DNA of 11,698 nt from Burkholderiaceae bacterium (GTDB taxonomy: Bacteria > Pseudomonadota > Gammaproteobacteria > Burkholderiales > Burkholderiaceae). The notes beneath the pieces are model-generated. The model worked only from the letters and a program-made list of their open reading frames with translations, was not told where the DNA came from and did not search any database. The first letter of the stretch is position 1; the number at the start of each line of letters is the position of its first letter. The translations under genes were made by a program, and so were the position numbers. The DNA lies in the NCBI GenBank assembly GCA_017997515.1, contig JAGOEY010000011.1:6839-18536 (forward strand), read 5' to 3'. This document shows, piece by piece, positions 1 through 7,768 of this stretch.

Positions 1-114
1 ACACGTTTGGTCATCAGCAAAGACCGGGGACGGTGGGTGCCACATTTGATGCAGGACATCGTGGCACAGGTCGCGTTGGGGCCAAAAGCAGACCCCGAGG
101 CCTTGGACTTGTAA
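1..114 (+). CDS. C-terminal end of an unidentified protein (partial)
   Basis: An open frame enters from the left edge in frame 1 and ends with TAA at 112-114, giving 37 residues (TRLVISKDRGRW... to ...DPEALDL). Third positions are mostly G or C, as in the confirmed genes here, and the residues look like a normal soluble protein tail, so it is probably the 3' end of a real gene. There is no recognisable domain in so short a piece, so no family is assigned. It runs towards the minus-strand gene at 324-812 (convergent). No clear terminator follows the stop. It could still be a chance open frame. Confidence 0.45.
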   Translation, partial: TRLVISKDRGRWVPHLMQDIVAQVALGPKADPEALDL

Positions 115-323
115 CGCAACCCGTCACTGGCGACAACTGTTTCAACACTGGAATTCAGATCGGACACAAGCAACCCCTTGAATGGGCCAGGCCGCACAGT
201 CCCTGCGGCCCGACGGGCATAAACTTCACAACTCTCCGAGCTGTCCCTCTACAACTTTGAACCATTCTCTCACCGCATGGGCGGTAAGGAATGGGCGGAC
301 AAACCCCAGCTTGCAGCAGGCGC
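115..323. other. Intergenic gap, nothing recognised
   Basis: Between the two convergent reading frames I see no convincing gene. The short open frames here have no Shine-Dalgarno sequence and no family resemblance. A small inverted repeat, ACCGC-ATGG-GCGGT at 272-285, could be a weak hairpin, but no T tract follows on either strand, so it is not called a terminator. Confidence 0.4.
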
Positions 324-812
324 TTATTTCTCGGGAATGGCATCTTCGCTCTGCATCACGCCTGTTGACTTTTTGGTGGTGATCCGGCGGCTTGCGATCT
401 GCACCTGGGGATATGCAGGGTGCTGGGTATTGATCAGTACCACATGCTGCTGGGGAGCCTGGTAAGACAGCGCCCACACACTCAGCAGTTTGTAGAGGTG
501 GATGTAGCTGGTCATTTGTGCCACCAGATAGTCGTCGTCGCCCAGCAGCCAGGGTTTGTCGACCACCATCGTGTCGTGCAGTCCAAAACCTTCGGGCAGA
601 GAAATGGTTTCGCGCACCACCACCGTCTTGCGTTTGTCATTCGCCAGCCATTCCGGGCAGCAATAGGCCGCGAGTTCAGGCGTCTCATACGCCCGAATCA
701 ACGGCGACACCGGAAGACTCACACGAGGCTCTGGCGTGCCAGCACCCACTTTGAAAATCTTGCTGCGCATCATGTTGTCTTCGGCAGCCAATCGGTACGC
801 TTTGAGAAACAT
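324..812 (-). CDS. Hypothetical protein, 162 aa
   Basis: The 162-residue frame starts with ATG at 812, preceded on the minus strand by AAGAGG about six bases upstream, a good Shine-Dalgarno sequence that supports this start. I do not recognise the family. It has no signal peptide and no membrane helix, so it is probably cytoplasmic. The middle is acidic and aromatic (GLHDTMVVDKPWLLGDDDYL, about residues 77-96), followed by a hydrophobic stretch (YKLLSVWALSYQ, about 107-118) and a basic tail (ASRRITTKKS). Two adjacent cysteines lie near residues 50-51 (YCCPEW). It lies about 110 bases downstream of aqpZ on the same strand, with an inverted repeat between them, so it may be transcribed separately. 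The gene looks intact; its function is unknown. Confidence 0.7.
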   Translation of the reverse strand: MFLKAYRLAAEDNMMRSKIFKVGAGTPEPRVSLPVSPLIRAYETPELAAYCCPEWLANDKRKTVVVRETISLPEGFGLHDTMVVDKPWLLGDDDYLVAQMTSYIHLYKLLSVWALSYQAPQQHVVLINTQHPAYPQVQIASRRITTKKSTGVMQSEDAIPEK

Positions 813-871
813 GGAAACCTCTTAAAAGCACGCTTATGAATATCCAACCCACACCCATCCCAGAAAGCACT

Positions 872-894
872 ACACCCCAATGACCATGGGGTGT
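872..894 (-). terminator. Possible terminator hairpin after aqpZ
   Basis: ACACCCCA and TGGGGTGT form an 8 bp perfect stem (872-879 with 887-894) around a 7-base loop, 28 bases past the aqpZ stop. On the minus strand only a short T stretch (CTTTC) follows, some bases away, so it is a weak intrinsic terminator at best. It could instead be a protein-binding palindrome in front of the 324-812 gene. Confidence 0.4.
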
Positions 895-921
895 TGAGAG
901 CCGCCTGATACAAGAACCTGT

Positions 922-1605
922 TCAGTCCTCGCCAATCGCCCGGTACATACCGGCACCCAGCACGCCCCCCACAATGGGAGCGAGCCAGAACAACCACAGC
1001 TGCTGCATGGCCAGACCACCGGCAAAGACCGCCACACCCGTGCTGCGTGCGGGGTTCACCGACGTACCCGTGACGGGGATGCTGACCAAGTGGATCAGCG
1101 TCAAACCCAGGCCAATGGCGATAGGTGCAAAGCCCTGGGGCGCACGTTTGTCGGTGGCACCCATGATGATCACTAGGAACATGGCCGTCATCACGACTTC
1201 CGTGACCAGGGCGGCCACCATCGAGTAACCCGCTGGCGAGTGCGCACCATAGCCGTTGGAGCCAAAACCTGCGGTCACGTCAAAACCAGGGCGGCCGCTG
1301 GCAATGACATACAACACACCACCGGCTACCACCGCACCCACCAACTGCGAGAGGATGTAGGGCACCAACTCCTTCGCCGAAAACCGGCCCCCAGCCCACA
1401 GACCAATCGACACCGCCGGGTTCAAATGGCAGCCTGAAATATGGCCAATGGCAAACGCCATGGTCAGCACCGTCAAACCAAACGCCAGGGCAATACCGTG
1501 AAAGCCGATGCCCAGCCCCGGAAACGCCCCCGCCAGCACCGCACTGCCGCAGCCCCCCAGCACCAGCCAGAAAGTGCCCACCGACTCTGCCAAATACTTC
1601 TTCAT
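922..1605 (-). CDS. aqpZ: Aquaporin Z, water channel
   Basis: Inner-membrane water channel of the MIP family, 227 aa (E. coli AqpZ is 231). It shows six hydrophobic segments and both half-helix NPA motifs: HLNPAVS at about residues 60-66 and SVNPARS at about 182-188. The four selectivity-filter residues of water-specific AqpZ are all in register: F42, H172, T181 and R187, matching E. coli F43, H174, T183 and R189. This argues for water rather than glycerol transport. The frame is open further upstream to 1716, but ATG at 1605 is chosen because it gives the family N-terminus ([15 protein letters not shown]) and has GAGGGA just upstream. It is a stand-alone gene: the upstream 700 bases hold only a pseudogene and a repeat, and the 324-812 gene follows. 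No damage is visible. Confidence 0.95.
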   Translation of the reverse strand: MKKYLAESVGTFWLVLGGCGSAVLAGAFPGLGIGFHGIALAFGLTVLTMAFAIGHISGCHLNPAVSIGLWAGGRFSAKELVPYILSQLVGAVVAGGVLYVIASGRPGFDVTAGFGSNGYGAHSPAGYSMVAALVTEVVMTAMFLVIIMGATDKRAPQGFAPIAIGLGLTLIHLVSIPVTGTSVNPARSTGVAVFAGGLAMQQLWLFWLAPIVGGVLGAGMYRAIGED

Positions 1606-1744
1606 ACATCCCTCATTTATTGTTGAAAAACCAATTTCTTGAAACAAGCCACCCCAACCCAACACCCGCCACATGCGCAATGCTGGCCGCGTTGCGCAAC
1701 ACCATCTCAAGCTCACTCCAGCTAGGGGCTTGCTTCTGCGTATT

Positions 1745-2047
1745 GCCGAAGTTCAACTTGTCGAATGCAAGCAAGGTACCTGCCGAAAACTGGACACGCT
1801 TGACAGGTGATGGGGGCACCGCCAGCACACTCCATCACTGTGCAGCCGCAAGCTTCAACCAGTCAGCGCATGCAGCAGGCTGCCAATGGAAGGTCTGCGC
1901 CACAGCATCCTTGTCAAAAATCACCTTGAACTGGCAGGTCGTGAACGCATTGCCCTGACCGGTGCGGAAGTTGAAGGTGTAGTCCCACTCACGCACGCCG
2001 TACATACCCTCCGCGAAATGGGGGTATGTTGAGCGCCACCTCAGCAC
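1745..2047 (-). pseudogene. Remnant of a SmpA/OmlA + OmpA family outer-membrane protein gene
   Basis: Minus-strand frame 2047-1835 encodes YPHFAEGMYGVREWDYTFNF, then a TCQFKVIFDKD segment and FHWQPAACADWL. This resembles the SmpA/OmlA (BamE-like) domain found at the front of some OmpA-family envelope proteins. An in-frame TGA at 1835-1837 ends it. The same frame then continues with [22 protein letters not shown] (to about 1748), which looks like the linker and the first strand of an OmpA C-terminal domain. After that the match is lost. The expected lipoprotein signal and the first half of the SmpA domain are missing upstream, and no Shine-Dalgarno precedes the GTG at 2047. I therefore read it as a gene truncated at both ends plus a nonsense codon. 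The family assignment is from memory of motifs. Alternatively, the short piece is a still-translated 70 aa protein. Confidence 0.6.
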
Positions 2048-2157
2048 ACTCTGCCTGAACAGAATTGCAGGACGGGCGGCACGAATGCAGCCAAGGTGCT
2101 GGCACGCGCCCTCAGCTGCGCCGAGTATTCACTTACCTTCGCACCGCAAAATTCATC

Positions 2158-2217
2158 ATTTTTTATAGCGCCTTGCGTAGTCTGGATGGGCGCTGGATGC
2201 CATTTTGATTAAAAAAT
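2158..2217. repeat. Palindromic intergenic repeat (~60 bp)
   Basis: Perfect 8 bp terminal inverted repeats (ATTTTTTA at 2158-2165, TAAAAAAT at 2210-2217) enclose a second perfect inverted pair (AGCGCC at 2167-2172, GGCGCT at 2189-2194). The overall wording (TATAGCGCCTTGCG ... GGCGCTGGATGCCATTTTGA) resembles the short 'TATAGC..CTTGCG...GGCTAGAGGCC' intergenic elements I recall as abundant in Comamonadaceae genomes. That resemblance is from memory and not checked. There is no coding potential. It lies between the OmpA-family remnant and the acnB terminator. Confidence 0.45.
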
Positions 2218-2254
2218 TGCACACTACGGCGATCTGGGTTCTACCTCGAAAACA

Positions 2255-2286
2255 AAAAGCCCCACAGCCAGGGCTGCGGGGCTTTT
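2255..2286 (-). terminator. Rho-independent terminator of the acnB operon
   Basis: A strong stem pairs AAAAGCCCC (2255-2263) with GGGGCTTTT (2278-2286), with an inner CAGC/GCTG stem and one A-C mismatch, around a CAGG loop. On the minus strand it is followed by TTTTTGTTTT, about 30 bases after the acnB stop. The flanking A and T runs are symmetric, so it could also stop weaker plus-strand transcription. Confidence 0.9.
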
Positions 2287-2313
2287 AAAGGGCGCTATTG
2301 CGGGTGGGTCAGG

Positions 2314-4917
2314 TTACGCAGCGACACTGTCCTTCACCGTATCGGCAAGGTCGGTGTAGTCCTTGACCTGGTCAAAGTTCAGGTACTGGTAAATCTTGTC
2401 GCTGTCTTTGGTCAGCACACCCATGTCGGCCAGGTATTCGGCCTTGGTGGGGATACGGCCCAGCTTGGAGCAGATAGCGGCCAGTTCTGCCGACCCCAGG
2501 TACACGTTGCTGTTCTTGCCCAAACGGTTGGGGAAGTTGCGGGTGGACGTGGAGAACACGGTGGCGCCCTCTTTCACCTGGGCCTGGTTGCCCATACACA
2601 GGCTGCAGCCTGGCATTTCCATACGTGCACCGGCCGAGCCGAGCACGCCGTAATGGCCTTCTTCCGACAGCTGTTTGGCATCCATCTTGGTGGGCGGAGC
2701 CATCCAGAGTTTGACGGGGATGTCGCGCTTGTTCTCGAGCAGCTTGGACGCAGCGCGGAAGTGGCCGATGTTGGTCATACACGAACCGATGAACACTTCG
2801 TCGATCACCGCACCGGACACTTCGGACAGGGTCTTCACGTCATCCGGGTCGTTCGGGCAGGCCACGATAGGCTCATGGATATCGGCCAGATCGATCTCGA
2901 TAACAGCAGCGTATTCGGCATCGTCGTCGCCCTTGAGCAACTGGGGATCTGCCAGCCAAGCTTCCATCGCCTTGATGCGGCGGTTGATGGTGCGCACGTC
3001 GGAGTAACCCGTGGCAATCATCCACTTCAGCATGGTGATGTTGCTGTTGATGTACTCGATGATCGGCTCTTTGTTCAGGTGCACCGTGCAACCACCGGCA
3101 GAACGTTCTGCGGATGCGTCGCTCAGCTCGAAAGCCTGCTCCACCTTCAGGTCAGGCAAACCTTCGATTTCCAGGATGCGGCCCGAGAAAATGTTCTTCT
3201 TGCCTTGTTTGGCCACCGTCAGCAGACCGGCCTTGATGGCGTACAGCGGGATAGCGTTCACGAGGTCACGCAGGGTAATGCCCGGCTGCATTTCGCCCTT
3301 AAACCGCACCAGCACGCTCTCAGGCATGTCCAGCGGCATCACGCCCGTAGCAGCACCAAAAGCGACCAAGCCAGAACCGGCGGGGAAACTGATGCCGATG
3401 GGGAACCGGGTGTGGCTGTCGCCACCGGTGCCGACGGTGTCGGGCAGCAGCATGCGGTTCAGCCAGCTGTGGATGATGCCGTCGCCGGGGCGCAGCGGGA
3501 TACCACCACGGGTGCTCATGAAGTCGGGCAGCTCGTGGTGCATCTTCACGTCCACGGGCTTGGGGTAAGCAGCGGTGTGGCAGAACGATTGCATCACCAG
3601 GTCAGCACTGAAGCCCAGGCAGGCCAGGTCTTTCAATTCATCACGGGTCATGGGGCCGGTGGTGTCTTGGGACCCCACCGACGTCATCTTGGGTTCGCAG
3701 TAGGTGCCGGGGCGCACGCCCTGGCCTTCTGGCAGGCCCACAGCACGGCCCACCATCTTTTGCGCGAGTGTGAAACCACGGCCGTTGTCGGCCGGGCTTT
3801 GCGGCAGGCGGAACAGGGTGGACGCCGGCAGGCCCAGCGCAAAACGCGCCTTGGCGGTCAGCCCCCGGCCAATGATCAGGGGAATACGGCCACCGGCGCG
3901 CACTTCGTCGAACAACACGTCACTCTTCAGCGTGAACTCGGCAATCACCTTGCCGTCCTTCAGCGCCTTGCCTTCGTAAGGACGCAGCTCAACCACGTCA
4001 CCCATGGCCATCTGGCTCACGTCCAGCTCGATCGGCAATGCGCCCGAGTCTTCCATGGTGTTGTAGAAGATCGGTGCGATCTTGCTGCCCAGACACACAC
4101 CACCAAAACGCTTGTTGGGCACAAACGGAATGTCTTCGCCAGTGAACCACAACACCGAGTTGGTGGCGGACTTGCGGCTGGAGCCGGTACCGACCACATC
4201 GCCCACATAGGCCACCAGGTTGCCCTTGGCACGCAGGTCTTCGAGGAACTTAACCGGGCCGCGTTTGCCGTCTTCTTCCGGCACGATGCCAGGGCGGGCA
4301 TTCTTGTGCATGGCCAGCGCGTGCAGCGGGATGTCGGGGCGGCTCCAGGCGTCGGGCGCGGGCGACAGGTCGTCGGTGTTGATTTCACCGGCCACTTTGA
4401 AGATGCTGACGGTGATGCTCTCAGGCACTTCGGGGCGGCTGGTAAACCACTCACCTTCGGCCCAGCTTTGCAGCACGGCCTTGGCGTATTTGTTGCCCTT
4501 TTCGGCCTTTTCCTGCACGTCGTGGAACTGGTCGAACATCAGCAGTGTGTTCTTCAGGCCCGCAGCGGCGACTTCGGCCACACTCGCGCTGGCGTCGTCC
4601 AGCAGGTCAATCAGGGGGCTGATGTTGTAGCCACCCAGCATGGTGCCAAGCAGCTCGGTGGCTTTTTCGCGCGACAGCAGCGGGCACTTTTCGGTGCCGT
4701 GGGCCACAGCGGCCAGGTAGCTGGCCTTGACCTTGGCCGCATCGTCCACACCGGCGGGCACGCGGTGGGTGATGAGGTTCAGCAGGTTGGCTTCTTCACC
4801 GGCGGGCGGTGCCTTCAGCAGTTCGACCAGTTCACCAGTCTGCTTGGCAGACAAAGGCAACGGGGGGATACCGAGCACCGCGCGTTCGGCAACATGGGCG
4901 GCATAGGCTTGCAACAT
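2314..4917 (-). CDS. acnB: Aconitate hydratase B / 2-methylisocitrate dehydratase
   Basis: Bifunctional aconitase B: interconverts citrate and isocitrate through cis-aconitate in the TCA cycle using a 4Fe-4S cluster; the family also hydrates 2-methyl-cis-aconitate. It has 867 aa, against 865 in E. coli. The order of domains is the AcnB one: N-terminal HEAT-like domain (about 1-155), swivel domain (about 165-385, with [20 protein letters not shown]), then the catalytic core with GGDSHTRFP near 498-506. The three cluster cysteines are visible: C713 in [10 protein letters not shown], and C771 and C774 in [12 protein letters not shown] at 4917 is chosen because it gives the family start ([13 protein letters not shown]) and has AGGAG seven bases upstream, although the frame is open 30 codons further. 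It is the last gene of the mdh operon, 58 bases after the exported-protein gene, and is followed by a strong terminator. No odd features. Confidence 0.98.
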   Translation of the reverse strand: MLQAYAAHVAERAVLGIPPLPLSAKQTGELVELLKAPPAGEEANLLNLITHRVPAGVDDAAKVKASYLAAVAHGTEKCPLLSREKATELLGTMLGGYNISPLIDLLDDASASVAEVAAAGLKNTLLMFDQFHDVQEKAEKGNKYAKAVLQSWAEGEWFTSRPEVPESITVSIFKVAGEINTDDLSPAPDAWSRPDIPLHALAMHKNARPGIVPEEDGKRGPVKFLEDLRAKGNLVAYVGDVVGTGSSRKSATNSVLWFTGEDIPFVPNKRFGGVCLGSKIAPIFYNTMEDSGALPIELDVSQMAMGDVVELRPYEGKALKDGKVIAEFTLKSDVLFDEVRAGGRIPLIIGRGLTAKARFALGLPASTLFRLPQSPADNGRGFTLAQKMVGRAVGLPEGQGVRPGTYCEPKMTSVGSQDTTGPMTRDELKDLACLGFSADLVMQSFCHTAAYPKPVDVKMHHELPDFMSTRGGIPLRPGDGIIHSWLNRMLLPDTVGTGGDSHTRFPIGISFPAGSGLVAFGAATGVMPLDMPESVLVRFKGEMQPGITLRDLVNAIPLYAIKAGLLTVAKQGKKNIFSGRILEIEGLPDLKVEQAFELSDASAERSAGGCTVHLNKEPIIEYINSNITMLKWMIATGYSDVRTINRRIKAMEAWLADPQLLKGDDDAEYAAVIEIDLADIHEPIVACPNDPDDVKTLSEVSGAVIDEVFIGSCMTNIGHFRAASKLLENKRDIPVKLWMAPPTKMDAKQLSEEGHYGVLGSAGARMEMPGCSLCMGNQAQVKEGATVFSTSTRNFPNRLGKNSNVYLGSAELAAICSKLGRIPTKAEYLADMGVLTKDSDKIYQYLNFDQVKDYTDLADTVKDSVAA

Positions 4918-4975
4918 GGTTTTCTCCTGGGGTTCAATAATCGTGGGGGCAAAAGACGCAGCGTTGTGGTTCGGC

Positions 4976-5584
4976 TTATTTGGCGTCTGTAGGCAGAGCA
5001 GGTTCAAGCACGCTTCGTGCCGGATTCTTCTTCAGCGTTTCGTTGATGGCCTGTTGTTCAACACCCATACATTCGTCGGCCAGGCGCTGGCCCAGCTTGT
5101 GGTTCATGAGCATGGATTTGTTCAGAATCTGCAGCCACACTGCTCCGGCCTTCTGGTCTTCTAGGCGGATCGCGCCCGTCGTGGTGGCCACCGGGCTCAT
5201 GCGGTACTTGAGCTCACGCACCTGCACGTCAAAGTAGCCCGGGGAAGCTGGGTCACGGGTCACACGCACAAACGCGCCCAGCTCACAGGGCAGGTTGCCC
5301 ACATACACACGCTCTGCAATAGCGAGTTCGGCTGGCGTCAGTGCAGCCTCTGCCGCGGCAATACCTGCGGCCACGTTGACGGCAGCAGTCTTCAGCTGGG
5401 TACGGCTGGAGGTGGGGCTGGCCTTCTTGGGGGCTGCCTTGGTTTTGGCTGCGGTTGCAGCCGGTTTGCTGGTGGCGGGCTTGGCTGATTTGGCCGGGGC
5501 TGCGGTCGTCTGGGCCTGCGCCACAGTGGACACGGCGAGGCACAAAACAGCGGCACACAGGGTCTGGATGGAACGTGAGGTCAT
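4976..5584 (-). CDS. Exported Ala/Lys/Pro-rich protein of unknown function
   Basis: This 202-residue protein begins with a typical signal peptide (basic MTSRSIQ, hydrophobic [13 protein letters not shown], cleavage probably after AQA at 23-25), so it is exported to the periplasm. Residues 26-60 are a low-complexity Ala/Lys/Pro/Thr linker of the kind that spans envelope space. Residues about 80-185 form a compact domain ([20 protein letters not shown] ... [20 protein letters not shown]) with two cysteines, C100 and C172, that could form a disulfide. I do not recognise the family. ATG 5584 is preferred over the in-frame TTG at 5614 because it opens the signal peptide, although its Shine-Dalgarno is poor. 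It sits 40 bases after the CitE-like gene and 58 before acnB, so it is probably co-transcribed with both. An envelope protein is an odd partner for TCA enzymes. Confidence 0.85.
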   Translation of the reverse strand: MTSRSIQTLCAAVLCLAVSTVAQAQTTAAPAKSAKPATSKPAATAAKTKAAPKKASPTSSRTQLKTAAVNVAAGIAAAEAALTPAELAIAERVYVGNLPCELGAFVRVTRDPASPGYFDVQVRELKYRMSPVATTTGAIRLEDQKAGAVWLQILNKSMLMNHKLGQRLADECMGVEQQAINETLKKNPARSVLEPALPTDAK

Positions 5585-5624
5585 GGTGGTTGTGTGAAAA
5601 AAGGAGCCGAACAAATCAGAAAAA

Positions 5625-6611
5625 TCAGCCAGTCACAGAAAAATAGGCTTGCGCCTGGGCTGGCATGGAACGCCCGGTTTGGTGGGCCCGTTCCAGCACT
5701 TGCCAGTAATAACGGAAACTTGCACGGTCATGCAAAACACCATTAAAACCAATGGGAGCCCACTCTGCATCTTGGGCAGATGCTATTATTTTTGAAGCAA
5801 TCTCAATCTCCCCTTCCGTAGGCGCAAACGCCTCCAGAATAGGACGAATCTGGCTGGGATGGATGCTCCACATCCGCATGTAGCCCAATTCATGGGCAGC
5901 CTTCAACGCCGCAGCAGACAGGGCCGCCGGATCGCTGAATTCGGTCACCACACAGTGCGAGGGCACCTTGCCATGGGCATGGCAGGCCGAGGCGATCTCG
6001 AGCTTGGCGCGCACCACCAGCGGGTGGGTGAACTGGCCCACCACCCCCATACCTGCGGACGGAATGGCTCCACCATGGGCGGACACAAAATCCATCAAGC
6101 CGAAACTCAGCGACTGCACACGCGGGTGGGAAGCGATCTCGAATGCCCGGTGCACTGCAGCGGGTGATTCAATCAAAACATGGAGCGGAAGATGACCAGC
6201 CGACGCGCGCAAAAGGGCTTTTTCGGCCTGAATCACATCGCGCACCGACTCGACCTTGGGCACCATGATGTGGGTCAGCCGGTCGCCTGCTTTGCCGGCG
6301 ATCAGGGCCATGTCGTGGAAAAAGGAAGGGTGCTCGACCGGGTGCACCCGCACGGCAACCCGTGCGTTGTCAGGGGCCTCCAGCGCCAGCGCCACCACCA
6401 TGGCAGCGTGTTCTGCTTCCCCCCCCACGGGTGCACCGTCTTCGCAGTCCAGTGTCACGTCGAAGACGCAGGCACCAAACTCTTCGGTCATTTCTGCCTG
6501 CAGCTGCAGGCTTTTGCGCATCCGCGCCTCGACGCCGCTGTAATGGTCACAGACCGGTAAAAAACCGGCCCCGGCCTGGGCTCCGAGTAAAACTTGACGC
6601 GGATGCTGCAT
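5625..6611 (-). CDS. CitE-like CoA-ester lyase (HpcH/HpaI aldolase family)
   Basis: A 328-residue TIM-barrel protein of the HpcH/HpaI aldolase / citrate lyase beta family. Members cleave or hydrolyse CoA esters such as malyl-CoA, citramalyl-CoA or citryl groups, with Mg2+. Motifs in order: DCEDGAP (55-61, equivalent of the acidic DLEDAV loop), VAVRVHP (85-91), PKVES (118-122), IESPAAV with Glu148, GLMDF with Asp174 (the likely metal-binding pair), and SIHPSQI (249-255). The start at 6611 is chosen because it follows the mdh stop by seven bases and has AAGG upstream. There are no citrate lyase alpha or gamma subunit genes here, so true citrate lyase is unlikely; malyl-CoA or citramalyl-CoA lyase or thioesterase is more plausible, but the substrate cannot be read from sequence. 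The last quarter (about 5700-5830) is AT-rich, with two consecutive ATA codons, unlike the rest. Confidence 0.88.
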   Translation of the reverse strand: MQHPRQVLLGAQAGAGFLPVCDHYSGVEARMRKSLQLQAEMTEEFGACVFDVTLDCEDGAPVGGEAEHAAMVVALALEAPDNARVAVRVHPVEHPSFFHDMALIAGKAGDRLTHIMVPKVESVRDVIQAEKALLRASAGHLPLHVLIESPAAVHRAFEIASHPRVQSLSFGLMDFVSAHGGAIPSAGMGVVGQFTHPLVVRAKLEIASACHAHGKVPSHCVVTEFSDPAALSAAALKAAHELGYMRMWSIHPSQIRPILEAFAPTEGEIEIASKIIASAQDAEWAPIGFNGVLHDRASFRYYWQVLERAHQTGRSMPAQAQAYFSVTG

Positions 6612-6618
6612 GGCGGCC

Positions 6619-7605
6619 TTACAGGAGGTGGGCCACACCAGCTTGTTCGTCGGTCAGCTCTTTCAGCGTTTTGTCGATACGTTCCTGGCTGAATGCATCG
6701 ATTTCCAGGCCTTCGACGATTTTGTATTCGCCGTTTTCAGTGGTGACGGGGAAACCGAACATCACGTCCTTCGGAATGCCGTACTGGCCGTCCGATGGGA
6801 TACCCATGGTGACCCACTTGCCGTTGGTGCCCAGAGCCCAGTCACGCATGTGGTCGATGGCAGCATTGGCGGCCGAAGCAGCCGACGACAAACCACGTGC
6901 CTCGATGATGGCCGCACCACGCTTGCCCACGGTGGGCAGGAAGGTGTTGGCGTTCCATTCCTGGTCGTTGATCATCTTGGCGACGCTTTCGCCATTGATG
7001 GTGGCGAAGCGGTAGTCGGCATACATCGTGGGCGAGTGGTTGCCCCAGACGGTGAGTTTTTCGATGTCGGCCACGGCCTTGCCGGTTTTGGCTGCGAGCT
7101 GGCTGGCAGCACGGTTGTGGTCCAGGCGCAGCATGGCGGTGAAGTTCTTGCGTGGCAGGTCAGGCGCACTCTTCATGGCGATGTAGGCATTGGTGTTGGC
7201 GGGGTTGCCCACCACCAGCACCTTGACATTGCGGCTGGCCACAGCGTTGAGCGCCTTGCCCTGTGCGGTGAAGATAGCACCGTTGACGGCCAGCAGCTCG
7301 GCACGTTCCATGCCGGGGCCACGGGGGCGCGAACCCACCAGCAGTGCGTAGTCGGCGTCCTTGAAGGCGGTCATGGGGTCACCGTGGGCGGTCATTTCAA
7401 CCAGCAGCGGGAAAGCGCAGTCGTCCAGTTCCATCATCACGCCCTTGAGCGCCTTCTGGGGGCCTTCAACTGGCACTTCGAGCAGTTGCAGGATGACAGG
7501 CTGGTCCTTGCCCAGCATTTCGCCGGAGGCGATGCGGAACAACAGGGCGTAACCGATTTGACCTGCGGCACCGGTAACGGCAACGCGGACGGGCTTCTTG
7601 CTCAT
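6619..7605 (-). CDS. mdh: Malate dehydrogenase (NAD)
   Basis: Oxidises malate to oxaloacetate with NAD in the TCA cycle; cytoplasmic. It has 328 aa, the normal length for the proteobacterial/Thermus-type MDH. Visible motifs: Rossmann loop [10 protein letters not shown] (11-20); Glu43 at the end of the second strand, which favours NAD over NADP; substrate-loop arginines in [11 protein letters not shown] (91-101); GNPANTNA (133-140); and the active site RLDHNRA with Asp162 and Arg165, plus catalytic His190 in WGNHSP. ATG 7605 has GGAG eight bases upstream and is the family start. It is first in the operon mdh - CitE-like - exported protein - acnB and is divergent from gntR. The leader, about 100 bases from the proposed promoter, contains two inverted repeats. 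Confidence 0.98.
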   Translation of the reverse strand: MSKKPVRVAVTGAAGQIGYALLFRIASGEMLGKDQPVILQLLEVPVEGPQKALKGVMMELDDCAFPLLVEMTAHGDPMTAFKDADYALLVGSRPRGPGMERAELLAVNGAIFTAQGKALNAVASRNVKVLVVGNPANTNAYIAMKSAPDLPRKNFTAMLRLDHNRAASQLAAKTGKAVADIEKLTVWGNHSPTMYADYRFATINGESVAKMINDQEWNANTFLPTVGKRGAAIIEARGLSSAASAANAAIDHMRDWALGTNGKWVTMGIPSDGQYGIPKDVMFGFPVTTENGEYKIVEGLEIDAFSQERIDKTLKELTDEQAGVAHLL

Positions 7606-7641
7606 GGGAAAACTCCAGGAAGTGTGGTGAAAGTTTGCGAA

Positions 7642-7700
7642 AAACGCTGGTGAAAACCAAAAAAGCGTTTGCTACAGGGCCCGTTCACAGAAAAAGCCCT
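7642..7700 (-). promoter_or_regulatory. Inverted repeats in the mdh 5' leader
   Basis: Two possible hairpins lie between the proposed mdh promoter and its start codon. The first pairs AAACGCT (7642-7648) with AGCGTTT (7664-7670). Inside it lies TGGT-GAAA-ACCA (7648-7659), an alternative inner stem that shares base 7648, with an A5 bulge. The second pairs AGGGC (7676-7680) with GCCCT (7696-7700). They could affect translation or stability of the operon mRNA. Function is not known, and no known riboswitch is recognised. Confidence 0.3.
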
Positions 7701-7716
7701 TGCAGGACAGCGTCAT

Positions 7717-7746
7717 AGTTTACCCTCGAAAACAGGCAATCGTCAA
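7717..7746 (-). promoter_or_regulatory. Candidate promoter of the mdh operon
   Basis: On the minus strand TTGACG (7741-7746; five of six to the sigma-70 -35) is followed after 18 bases by TAAACT (7717-7722; four of six to the -10). It directs transcription towards mdh with a leader of about 100 bases. Its -35 lies immediately beside the heptamer operator at 7750-7770. Confidence 0.5.
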
Positions 7747-7768
7747 TTTGTCTTATGTCTTATATAAG
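7740..7768 (+). promoter_or_regulatory. Candidate promoter of gntR
   Basis: On the plus strand TCGTCA (7740-7745) and TATAAG (7763-7768) are spaced by 17 bases, a plausible sigma-70 promoter. The -10 lies inside the palindrome at 7757-7770, so a protein bound there would block it. It would start RNA around 7775, after the ATG at 7771, supporting translation from the later ATG at 7879. Confidence 0.45.

Noticed and set aside
272..285. Short inverted repeat ACCGC-ATGG-GCGGT as a terminator
   Set aside because: Only a 5 bp stem and no T tract on either strand.
155..477. Overlapping short minus-strand frames in the left gap
   Set aside because: No Shine-Dalgarno, no recognisable domain, and one overlaps the better-supported 324-812 gene in another frame.
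2653..4992. A 779-codon open frame on the plus strand opposite acnB
   Set aside because: It is a shadow of the high-GC acnB coding strand: a His/Gln/Gly-rich translation with no family features, while acnB opposite is unmistakable.
4918..5007. 30-residue N-terminal extension of AcnB
   Set aside because: The internal ATG at 4917 has an AGGAG site and gives the normal AcnB start and length.
6610..7653. A 347-codon plus-strand frame opposite mdh
   Set aside because: Antisense shadow of mdh, whose active-site motifs are all intact.
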